The notes under the pieces are model-generated. The model ran no database searches. It had not been told where the DNA came from and was given only the letters and a program-made list of their open reading frames with translations. The position numbers were made by a program, and so were the translations under genes. A stretch of 64,000 bases of DNA from Anaerococcus nagyae (GTDB lineage Bacteria; Bacillota; Clostridia; Tissierellales; Peptoniphilaceae): assembly GCF_017874535.1 (NCBI RefSeq), contig NZ_JAGGLS010000001.1, positions 368,870-432,869 of the forward strand. The letters are read 5' to 3'. Shown piece by piece: positions 57,472 to 64,000 of this stretch (within the stretch, counting starts at the first letter, position 1; each line of letters starts with the position of its first letter).

Positions 57472-58248
57472 TTATTTTCCTAAAAATTCGTCCAAAGAAG
57501 TAACTTTAATCCCTTCTTCTATTAGACCTTCCTTTAAAATTCTAACAAACTCTAAAGCTTCTGGATTATCTCCATGCACACAGATAGAATCAGCTGCTAT
57601 GTCTATCTCCTTACCATCAGCTGTAGTAACTTTTCCTTCCTTTATCATTTTTATTACACGTGGTAGAGCTTCTTTAGGATCTTTTACAAAAGCCCCTGGA
57701 AGCTTTCTATTTACCAAAGTTCCATCTTCATTATATCCTCTATCAGCAAATACTTCTTGGGCTACTCTTAGTCCACGTTTTTTACCTTCTTTAGCTATGT
57801 ATGATCCTGATAATACCATTAATATTAGATCTTTGTTATACTCTTCAACCGCATCCAAAATAGCATTAGCTAATTTTTCATCATTGCAAGCAGTATTATA
57901 AAATGCTCCATGTAATTTTACGTGTTGTAATGTTGTTCCATGAGCTTTTGCAAATGCTTCTAAAGCACCTACTTGATATAAGAAATATCCACGAGCTTCT
58001 TCTGGACTAACATCCATCTTTCTTCTACCAAATCCCATTAAATCAGGATATCCTGGGTGAGCACCAATTCTTACACCTTTTTGTTGAGCTAACTCACAAG
58101 TTTTATCCATAATAAGTGGATCACCTGCATGATAACCACAAGCTAAATTAATACTTGTAACATACTTTATAATTTCTTCATCTAATCCTATTTTATATGA
58201 ACCAAATGATTCCCCTATGTCACTGTTTAAATCAACATAATATTCCAT
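57472..58248 (-). CDS. pxpA: 5-Oxoprolinase subunit A (LamB/YcsF family)
   Basis: 258 residues. N-terminal [19 protein letters not shown], then [46 protein letters not shown] and [14 protein letters not shown], all hallmarks of LamB/YcsF with a conserved Asp/His set. First gene of the operon pxpA, NRAMP-like, pxpB, pxpC, DUF1445. SD AAAGGAGAGA. The promoter is at 58287-58315. Confidence 0.94.
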   Translation of the reverse strand: MEYYVDLNSDIGESFGSYKIGLDEEIIKYVTSINLACGYHAGDPLIMDKTCELAQQKGVRIGAHPGYPDLMGFGRRKMDVSPEEARGYFLYQVGALEAFAKAHGTTLQHVKLHGAFYNTACNDEKLANAILDAVEEYNKDLILMVLSGSYIAKEGKKRGLRVAQEVFADRGYNEDGTLVNRKLPGAFVKDPKEALPRVIKMIKEGKVTTADGKEIDIAADSICVHGDNPEALEFVRILKEGLIEEGIKVTSLDEFLGK

Positions 58249-58286
58249 TATATCTCTCCTTTACTATTCTAATGTCATTCTTAATC

Positions 58287-58315
58287 ATTGTAGCACAAAA
58301 TCGATTTCATGTAAA
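58287..58315 (-). promoter_or_regulatory. pxp operon promoter with cre-like palindrome
   Basis: -35 TTTACA (58315-58310), 17-bp spacer, extended -10 TGCTACAAT with TACAAT at 58292-58287. The spacer holds TGAAATCGATTTTG (58309-58296), containing the palindrome AAATCGATTT and fitting 9 of 11 defined cre bases, the same placement as in the gdhA promoter. Confidence 0.65.
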
Positions 58316-58414
58316 TTATAAACCTCACTATTTTTATATTACAAAATATATACAGTGAACGCAATTAATTAACAATAAATAATAAGAATTTTTAACTATA
58401 AAAACAATATCTAA

Positions 58415-58461
58415 ATAAAAAATCACTGAGGATGAATTTTATCAAAATTCATCCTCAGTGA
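58415..58461 (-). terminator. Terminator of the gcdDCB-gltS operon
   Basis: TCACTGAGGATGAATTTT (58423-58440) pairs perfectly with AAAATTCATCCTCAGTGA (58444-58461), an 18-bp stem. The minus-strand exit is AGTGATTTTTTATTT. Confidence 0.9.
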
Positions 58462-58721
58462 GATAAGTATATGTCACTAAAAATACAGGGAATACAGTTT
58501 CAAGTTGTAAAATATTTATATTCAATAAGGTATTTACTAATATATATTATATTCTAAATCAACTTATACATTACTGCTATATATTAAAAACTAAAACAAC
58601 CTTTTTCTTTTGCTTACTTCACTACTATATTTCTATAGTATAACGAAAACTAATCTAATCGAAAAAGGTTATTAACATAATTTTATACTTAGTGAATGTA
58701 TTCTATTATGATAAATATTAT

Positions 58722-59969
58722 TTATCTTAATAAAGAGCCTAAGACTGACAACAATATAGGATTAAATATATCATCTATAATTACAGCAAACGAAGGATAA
58801 AACACCCAAGCTAAATTATGATATCCATACTCTTGCATAACAGCCTTTACATTAGCTACAGCATTTGGACCTGATCCACAGCCCCAGCCACAGTTACCTG
58901 CTGCCATAACAGCTGCTCCATAATCTGATCCGAAAGCTTTAAATGAAATAGTTAAAGTAAATACTGCAATTAAAATCGCTTGCAATAATAGTATAACTAC
59001 TAAGGATGAAGCTTGAGAAGCTATAGCTGTTATGTCAATTGTCATTAATACCAAAGCTAAATATAATTCTAAAAACATATCCTGAATTGCATTAACTTCT
59101 GGAATATAAAGCTCACTTCCACTTTTATCTTTTATATACCTAGCTATAACGCCTGCAAATAAACATCCAATAAATTTAGGCATTTGTATAAGGGGTATCA
59201 AATCAAGTAAATATTTTACTGGTATTCCTAGGGCAGCAATTAATAACATCATTGCAAAAGATCTAATCATCTTTGTGTTGTCAATTACAGCAACAATATT
59301 TTTCTTAGCTGTTTCTGGCTTATCATTAGGATCAGATTTTAAATTATGTTTTCTGATTAAATATGCAGCTACAGGGCCGCCCACTAATGATCCCATGATA
59401 TTTCCCATAGTACCTGCTGCTACACCAAATTCTGTTACATTATTTGGTGCTCCCATAGATTTAAAAATAGGACCAAAAGCTGCTGCTGTTCCTACGCCAC
59501 CACTCATACTTGCAGATGAAGCCTGTAAACCCAAATAAGGATTGAGACCTAATACTTTAGCAGCTCCCAAACCTAATAAGTCTTGTAATAATATCAGTAA
59601 ACAGGAAACCCAGGTCACTCTTAATACAAGCTTACTTCCAGCACTTTTCATAAGTTCTGTGGAAAAACTATAACCTACAGCCAAGAAAAATAAGTTCTGA
59701 GCCAAATCTTTAGTTACTTCTGCATCAAAAGTAAGGTCTATAATTCCCACAGTTTTGATTAATGATATTATAAGCGAAAATATAATGCCAGAGACCACAG
59801 GAGCAGGTATAGCGTATTTTTGTAAAGCTTTTGATTTACTTACCAAAAACCTACCAAGAAATATAACTATAGCAGCAAGTCCAAGTGTAGTAAGATACTC
59901 AAACTTAAATGAAGTGATTTCCCCTGGATTTTTACTTAATTCACCAAAATAAGATAAAAATTTATCCAT
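58722..59969 (-). CDS. gltS: Sodium/glutamate symporter, GltS family (copy 1)
   Basis: 415 residues with about 10-12 membrane segments in two inverted halves. GltS-type text: KYAIPAPVVSGIIFSLI, SMSGGVGTAAAFGPIFKSMG, AAGTMGNIMGSLVGGPVAAY, and AVMAAGNCGWGCGSGPNAVA. It would import glutamate with Na+. It lies 47 nt after gcdB and is probably co-transcribed with the sodium-pumping decarboxylase subunits, coupling uptake of the substrate to the gradient they make. Substrate stereochemistry cannot be read. Confidence 0.9.
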   Translation of the reverse strand: MDKFLSYFGELSKNPGEITSFKFEYLTTLGLAAIVIFLGRFLVSKSKALQKYAIPAPVVSGIIFSLIISLIKTVGIIDLTFDAEVTKDLAQNLFFLAVGYSFSTELMKSAGSKLVLRVTWVSCLLILLQDLLGLGAAKVLGLNPYLGLQASSASMSGGVGTAAAFGPIFKSMGAPNNVTEFGVAAGTMGNIMGSLVGGPVAAYLIRKHNLKSDPNDKPETAKKNIVAVIDNTKMIRSFAMMLLIAALGIPVKYLLDLIPLIQMPKFIGCLFAGVIARYIKDKSGSELYIPEVNAIQDMFLELYLALVLMTIDITAIASQASSLVVILLLQAILIAVFTLTISFKAFGSDYGAAVMAAGNCGWGCGSGPNAVANVKAVMQEYGYHNLAWVFYPSFAVIIDDIFNPILLSVLGSLLR

Positions 59970-60016
59970 AATCCTCCTTTGTTATAAAATACAAACGCCT
60001 AAATTGTTGTCTATTA

Positions 60017-61213
60017 TTATCCAAATAATGTGAGTAACACACCTGCTGCTACTGCAGATCCTATAACACCTGATACGTTTGGACCCATAGCATTCATTAA
60101 TAGGAAATTGTTTGGATCAGCTTCTTGCCCTACCACATTGGAGACTCTGGCAGCCATAGGTACAGCTGATACTCCAGCAGAACCTATCAATGGATTAATC
60201 TTATTTTCATCTTTTAAAAATAAGTTCATAAGCTTAGCCATAAGTACACCTGTTGCCGTACCTACAGCAAAGGCAAATAAACCTAATAGCAATATTTTAA
60301 GAGTTGCAACATTTAAGAACTGGTCAGCTGAAGCTGAAGCTCCTACTGATAAACCTAATAATATAGTGATTATATTCATTAGTTCATTTTGAGCTGTCTT
60401 TGATAAACGTTCAACTACTAGGGATTCTTTCATTAAATTACCAAACATAAGCATACCAATTAAAGGAGCTGCATCTGGTAAAGTAAGAGATACTAATAAA
60501 GTTACTAGTATTGGGAATATTATCTTTTCTTTCTTAGATACCTTTCTCATTTGAGGCATCTTAATTACACGCTCATTTTTAGTTGTCAAAGCCTTCATTA
60601 TAGGAGGTTGTATAATCGGAACAAGCGCCATATATGAATAAGCTGCTACAGCAACTTGTCCTAACATATGAGGAGCAAGTTGTCCTGTTAGATAAATCGA
60701 TGTTGGACCATCTGCTCCACCTATAATAGCAATAGAAGAGGCCTCTTGACCATTAAAGCCTAGTAATATAGCCCCCATAAAGGTAAAGAATATACCAAAT
60801 TGAGCTGCTGCACCTAAAATTAATGATTTAGGGTCTGCTATTAATGGACCAAAGTCTGTCATAGCTCCAACACCCATAAATATTAAAGGTGGAAATATAC
60901 CTAATTCATCACCCTTAAAGAAATAGCCCAGTAATCCGCCAGGTTGCTGTAACTCATTGACTACAGATATCACTCCACTAGCTTTATCCGAATCAATTAT
61001 TGTAAGCTTGTCTACGCCTGCTTCCATTAAACCAGCCAGTGGTAAATTTGTTAAAAGCATACCAAATCCAATTGGCAATAACAATAACGGTTCAAATCCC
61101 TTATCTATAGCTAAATAAATTAAAACAACTGATATAACTAACATCAATACTGCTTGCCAAGTAAGTGCAGCAAAGCCAGTAGAAGATAAGAAATTCCCTA
61201 ATACGTGTGACAT
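60017..61213 (-). CDS. gcdB: Glutaconyl-CoA decarboxylase, beta subunit (Na+ pump)
   Basis: 398 residues, about 9-11 membrane helices. The block [20 protein letters not shown] carries the Asp essential for Na+ translocation in this family, and [20 protein letters not shown] near the end holds the second conserved region. It decarboxylates carboxybiotin on GcdC and pumps Na+ out. OadB and MmdB are close paralogues; the gct/hgd context and a lone GcdA gene make glutaconyl-CoA the likely system. Confidence 0.93.
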   Translation of the reverse strand: MSHVLGNFLSSTGFAALTWQAVLMLVISVVLIYLAIDKGFEPLLLLPIGFGMLLTNLPLAGLMEAGVDKLTIIDSDKASGVISVVNELQQPGGLLGYFFKGDELGIFPPLIFMGVGAMTDFGPLIADPKSLILGAAAQFGIFFTFMGAILLGFNGQEASSIAIIGGADGPTSIYLTGQLAPHMLGQVAVAAYSYMALVPIIQPPIMKALTTKNERVIKMPQMRKVSKKEKIIFPILVTLLVSLTLPDAAPLIGMLMFGNLMKESLVVERLSKTAQNELMNIITILLGLSVGASASADQFLNVATLKILLLGLFAFAVGTATGVLMAKLMNLFLKDENKINPLIGSAGVSAVPMAARVSNVVGQEADPNNFLLMNAMGPNVSGVIGSAVAAGVLLTLFG

Positions 61214-61222
61214 TATTTTCTC

Positions 61223-61612
61223 CTAAGCGATATCTACAAGTGGATCCCCTGTATTTACATTATCCCCACTAGCTACATGTATTTTGTTAACTACTCCGTC
61301 ATTAGGAGCTTTTATATCATTTTCCATTTTCATAGCTTCAAGTACTAATAGTACATCACCTTTAGATACTGATTCACCTTCACTAACATTTATTTTATTT
61401 ATTGTTCCTGGTAGCGGTGAAGTAACAGATGAAGCTGATGCTGCCGCAGGTGCTGCTTGCTTTTCTGTTTCATTTGATGTTGATGCTGCTGGTTGAGTAT
61501 TGCTAGCAGGTTGATAAACTACAGTTGGTCTTTTTTGAGATTCAAGAAAATCATCTTCTTCTACTTCAACCTCGTAAGTCTTTCCATTAACTGTAACATT
61601 TAATTTTTTCAT
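61223..61612 (-). CDS. gcdC: Glutaconyl-CoA decarboxylase, gamma (biotin carrier) subunit
   Basis: About 129 residues from ATG 61612, chosen because GGAGGA lies at ideal spacing; an upstream ATG at 61624 has no SD. An N-terminal domain ([16 protein letters not shown]) and an Ala/Pro/Ser-rich flexible linker (~residues 40-65) precede the biotinyl domain with [15 protein letters not shown], where the Lys is biotinylated. Carries CO2 from GcdA to GcdB. 9 nt before gcdB. Confidence 0.94.
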   Translation of the reverse strand: MKKLNVTVNGKTYEVEVEEDDFLESQKRPTVVYQPASNTQPAASTSNETEKQAAPAAASASSVTSPLPGTINKINVSEGESVSKGDVLLVLEAMKMENDIKAPNDGVVNKIHVASGDNVNTGDPLVDIA

Positions 61613-61650
61613 AAATTCCTCCATAATTATATTATGATTTATACTATATA

Positions 61651-61989
61651 TTAATTTTCTTTAATATGTATCTTTACTGAATCGCTTCCCAAGGCTTGAC
61701 AAACTGCTGCAGTAATTACTGCTACAACTTCATCTTCATCCTCTACTTCTACTTTTTTTACAGTTTTTTTTGCTGGACTTGTTTTAGAAGTTTCTTTTAC
61801 ATTATTAGTTTCCTTCTTATCTCCAACAGCTTTACCCATAAGTTTTATTACTAATATTAATATTACTAATACCGCAAAAACTGTTCCCATAGAAAGTAGA
61901 GTTGTTTGGCCTGCTCCCTGCATTTTTTGCGCAGTAGTCAATGTATTGATATCGTTTGCTAATGCATCTAAAATTTGATTTGAATTCAC
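61651..61989 (-). CDS. gcdD: Glutaconyl-CoA decarboxylase, delta subunit (OadG-like)
   Basis: 112 residues. A single membrane helix (~residues 29-50, [19 protein letters not shown]) is followed by a Lys/Thr/Glu-rich linker and a short C-terminal domain ([16 protein letters not shown]), the layout of OadG/GcdD proteins that hold the complex together. First gene of the gcdDCB-gltS operon. SD AGGAGGAATA. Small and variable, so the call depends partly on position. Confidence 0.88.
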   Translation of the reverse strand: MNSNQILDALANDINTLTTAQKMQGAGQTTLLSMGTVFAVLVILILVIKLMGKAVGDKKETNNVKETSKTSPAKKTVKKVEVEDEDEVVAVITAAVCQALGSDSVKIHIKEN

Positions 61990-62426
61990 TTATTCCTCCT
62001 TTCTAAATTCTAATAGTTTCTGATACAATAATTCTACAATTCTCAAAATATAAGATTATCATATCCTAGATTATATAATACCAAATTTTAATATTCTTTT
62101 AAAGAGATAACTAGGATATCGTATTTATATATAAACAAAAATCATATTTTTAACTAAAACTCTTGATTTTTAAATATAAAATTTATAGAACAATAATTTG
62201 TATAATATCACACAATATTTCTAACTTAATAATTTAAATAGATACTAATTAACTTAACAAAAAAGCAAAAAAGTGATACCACTACTAATCTATAGTATCA
62301 CCTTTTTTACTTAAACATTAGTCTCAAATAACCAAGCGGGAAAGGTAAGTTATAGCATAATCTTAAACCCGTAACCTATTTATAATTTTATAAGATATCT
62401 TGGTATATTACTAACATCAAAAATTA
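61990..62426. other. Intergenic region: gcdD promoter and GltS terminator
   Basis: Near 62074 a TATAAT-like -10 for gcdD lies on the minus strand, bracketed by the inverted repeat ATATCCTAG (62061-62069) and CTAGGATAT (62111-62119), a possible operator pair. The terminator of the second GltS gene is at 62255-62308. No gene is seen. Confidence 0.5.
62255..62308 (-). terminator. Terminator of GltS copy 2
   Basis: AAAAAAGTGATAC (62267-62279) pairs with GTATCACCTTTTTT (62295-62308) with one bulged C. On the minus strand it runs into CACTTTTTTGCTTTTTT. Confidence 0.8.
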
Positions 62427-63656
62427 TTAAAATGTAATCTGTGCAAATACAGTTATCATTAATACATTAATAATATCTATTGCAAATGCTCCTACCATCG
62501 GCAAGATAAAGTATGCTTTTGGAGCAGGACCATATTTTTCTGTAATGGCATCCATATTAGCCAAAGCATTGTATGTAGCCCCCATGCCAAATCCACACAT
62601 ACCTCCAGCTAGAACAGCTGCATCATAGTCGCTACCCATAACTTTATATGTTATAAAGTAAGCAAATATAGCCATAAATATAGTTTGTGCAAATAGAATT
62701 ATTAACATTGGACCAGCTACTGCTTTTAGTTGTGTTAAGTCAAGTGTTATAAGGGCTATTGATAAGAAAATATTAAGTCCCATAGCTCCACATATATCAT
62801 TAGCTCTTTGATTTATTTCCCAACCATCTTTTTTACCAATTGTGTTTACATATATAGCCGCAAAAATCATAGCTGCTACATACTCTGGTAAGTTAAGAGG
62901 TGTTCCTACTATTGATACATTGTCATATAAAAATTGTTTTAATATAGCACCTAATCCAACTGAAATAAATATTAAAGCAAAAACTTTTAAAAAGTCATCT
63001 ACTACTAGTGGATGGTCTTTTTCAATTATTGCTTCTTCTTCACTATCTGGTTCAACAAGTAATTCTGGATTTGGTTTTAAGTTATGTCTTTTGATTCTAG
63101 CAGAACCAATTGGTCCACCTATTAATGAACCCATAATTACACCAAATGTAGCTGCAGCTAATGCAACGACTTCTCCAGCTGGTAATCCCATAGCTTCTAA
63201 TTCTGGACCCCAAGCCCCTGCTGTACCATGTCCACCAACCATAGTAATAGATCCACAAACAAGACCTAGCAATGAGTTTTGACCGATAAGTTTAGCAAGC
63301 CCCATTCCAATAATATTTTGGAAAGCTACAAGCACTACAGATAAAATAAGGAATATTACAAATCCTTTTCCACCTTTTTTTAGTGTTTCCAGGTTTGCTC
63401 CTATACCTATTGATGCAAAGAAAACCATCATAAATGGATCTTTTAATGTCGTATCCATTTCAAAAGTTGCTATACCAGATGATTTTAGGATAAGATGAAT
63501 TATAGCAAATAAAAATCCTCCAATTACTGGTGCTGGTATACAAAATCTATCGAAGAAGTTAACATTCTTCCTTAAGAATTTCCCCACATAAAGCATCACG
63601 ATAGCTATTGCAGTCGTTTGCATCATATTAGTAGAAATAGTGTGAATACCGTCCAT
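62427..63656 (-). CDS. gltS: Sodium/glutamate symporter, GltS family (copy 2)
   Basis: 409 residues, about 10-12 membrane segments. Motifs match copy 1 at 58722-59969: RFCIPAPVIGGFLFAII, SITMVGGHGTAGAWGPELEA, LIGGPIGSARIKRHNLKPNP and AVLAGGMCGFGMGATYNALA. It has its own strong promoter and terminator, so it is regulated separately from copy 1. Sequence differs enough that the two may handle different dicarboxylates or stereoisomers. Confidence 0.9.
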   Translation of the reverse strand: MDGIHTISTNMMQTTAIAIVMLYVGKFLRKNVNFFDRFCIPAPVIGGFLFAIIHLILKSSGIATFEMDTTLKDPFMMVFFASIGIGANLETLKKGGKGFVIFLILSVVLVAFQNIIGMGLAKLIGQNSLLGLVCGSITMVGGHGTAGAWGPELEAMGLPAGEVVALAAATFGVIMGSLIGGPIGSARIKRHNLKPNPELLVEPDSEEEAIIEKDHPLVVDDFLKVFALIFISVGLGAILKQFLYDNVSIVGTPLNLPEYVAAMIFAAIYVNTIGKKDGWEINQRANDICGAMGLNIFLSIALITLDLTQLKAVAGPMLIILFAQTIFMAIFAYFITYKVMGSDYDAAVLAGGMCGFGMGATYNALANMDAITEKYGPAPKAYFILPMVGAFAIDIINVLMITVFAQITF

Positions 63657-63735
63657 ATTGCCTCCTTAAATATGTATTCCGAGTGATATACTCCACATTA
63701 CAGCCGATATATGTTAAATGATTAACGGCAATTAT

Positions 63736-63764
63736 AATATATCAAAATGTTTTCCTGCTGTCAA
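63736..63764 (-). promoter_or_regulatory. Promoter of GltS copy 2
   Basis: -35 TTGACA (63764-63759), exactly 17-bp spacer, -10 TATATT (63741-63736). A ~75-nt leader follows before the SD and start codon. It contains GCCGTTAATC and a nearby CGGC that could pair. Confidence 0.82.
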
Positions 63765-63858
63765 TAGTTTTATTCTTTATTTTATTAAATACCTAGAAAA
63801 TTTTATTAAATATCTGATTAAATATATAAAAAAATCACCACTTATCCCAAATTAAGAG

Positions 63859-64000
63859 TGTACTGCCCCCCCAAAAGTTGGACTAAAAAACCAACTTAAG
63901 GAGGTCAGTTTTTAGTACCATAAATAGTGTAAGAAAGAAATTATTTCTATCTTGCACTATTTTTGTATAATTAAGAAGTAGTATGACGAGTCAGTTTTAG
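63859..64000 (+). mobile_element. IS3-family-like terminus entering from the right edge
   Basis: TGTACTGCCCCCCCAAAAGT (from 63859) has the TG start and C-rich run of an IS3/IS150-type end, with an internal hairpin AAGTTGG/CCAACTT. A terminator-like stem AATAGTGTAAG/CTTGCACTATT with TTTTT follows at 63923-63964. A short frame MTSQF then stops. No transposase is visible before the window ends, so whether the element is whole cannot be judged. Confidence 0.55.

Larger units (their letters stand above)
58249..58721. other. Intergenic region with terminator and a long-range stem
   Basis: Contains the pxp promoter, a strong terminator (58423-58461) and, at 58598-58670, AACCTTTTTC pairing with GAAAAAGGTT around an inner stem TACTATA/TATAGTA (58623-58640). 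The latter is in the 3' UTR of the GltS gene; its role is unclear. No gene is seen. Confidence 0.55.

Noticed and set aside
62842..63282. 146-codon plus-strand frame opposite GltS copy 2
   Set aside because: Antisense shadow, rich in Pro/Ser/Thr as expected from reversed Gly/Ala codons, without an SD.

Overview
The window is AT-rich, low-GC Firmicutes-type DNA. Shine-Dalgarno sequences are strong (AAGGAGG, GGAGGA) and the promoters are sigma-A like. It contains a T-box leader, a V-type (Ntp) ATPase, and a complete set of genes for fermenting glutamate by the 2-hydroxyglutarate pathway (gdhA, a D-2-hydroxyacid dehydrogenase, gctAB, hgdCAB, gcdA and gcdDCB). This combination suggests a fermentative, amino-acid-using anaerobic coccus of the Peptoniphilaceae, with Anaerococcus or Peptoniphilus most likely. 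The organism is an inference; no rRNA gene is present to confirm it.

Layout. 1-1000: 5' part of thrS with its T-box leader. 1172-2833: CoA-disulfide-reductase-like flavoprotein with a rhodanese tail. 2855-3016: first copy of a palindromic MITE-like repeat. 3056-10131: operon with two exporter-fold half ABC transporters, an ECF-type S/T/A module and an AraC regulator, downstream of a near-consensus Fur box, so probably iron-chelate or heme uptake. 10625-11480: decayed IS256-type transposase. 11627-15540: a CNNM/CorC-type protein, an NhaC antiporter whose 3' end lies inside the second MITE copy, and two decayed gene remnants, one a degraded paralogue of the CNNM gene. 15568-24076: nine-gene V-ATPase operon. 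24325-36739: nrdB, a secreted papain-like protease with Ig-like domains, a TetR/MMPL/heptad-repeat operon with a double operator, and nrdA with tandem NrdR-like boxes. 36927-38553: RDD protein, SppA peptidase and a possible 24-codon leader ORF. 38930-63656: a glutamate-centred region of about 25 kb. The right edge carries an IS3-like terminus.

How the 38.9-63.7 kb genes fit together. Glutamate is supplied from glutamine (AGCS symporter and glutaminase), from 5-oxoproline (pxpABC with an NRAMP-like transporter and a D-glutamate-cyclase-like protein), and from outside (two GltS-type Na+ symporters). GdhA and the D-2-hydroxyacid dehydrogenase make 2-hydroxyglutarate. GctAB activates it to the CoA ester, HgdAB with activator HgdC dehydrates it, and the Na+-pumping GcdABCD complex decarboxylates glutaconyl-CoA to crotonyl-CoA. 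The V-ATPase c-ring protein keeps the Na+ ligands known from Enterococcus hirae NtpK, so the decarboxylase, the ATPase, the symporters and NhaC probably share one sodium cycle.

Items worth a second look: an LRR protein and a 52-residue acidic protein lead the gct/gcd cluster; four promoters of the glutamate region carry similar cre-like sites; the two MITE copies; the decayed CNNM paralogue; and the Fur-box-linked ABC/ECF/AraC operon.
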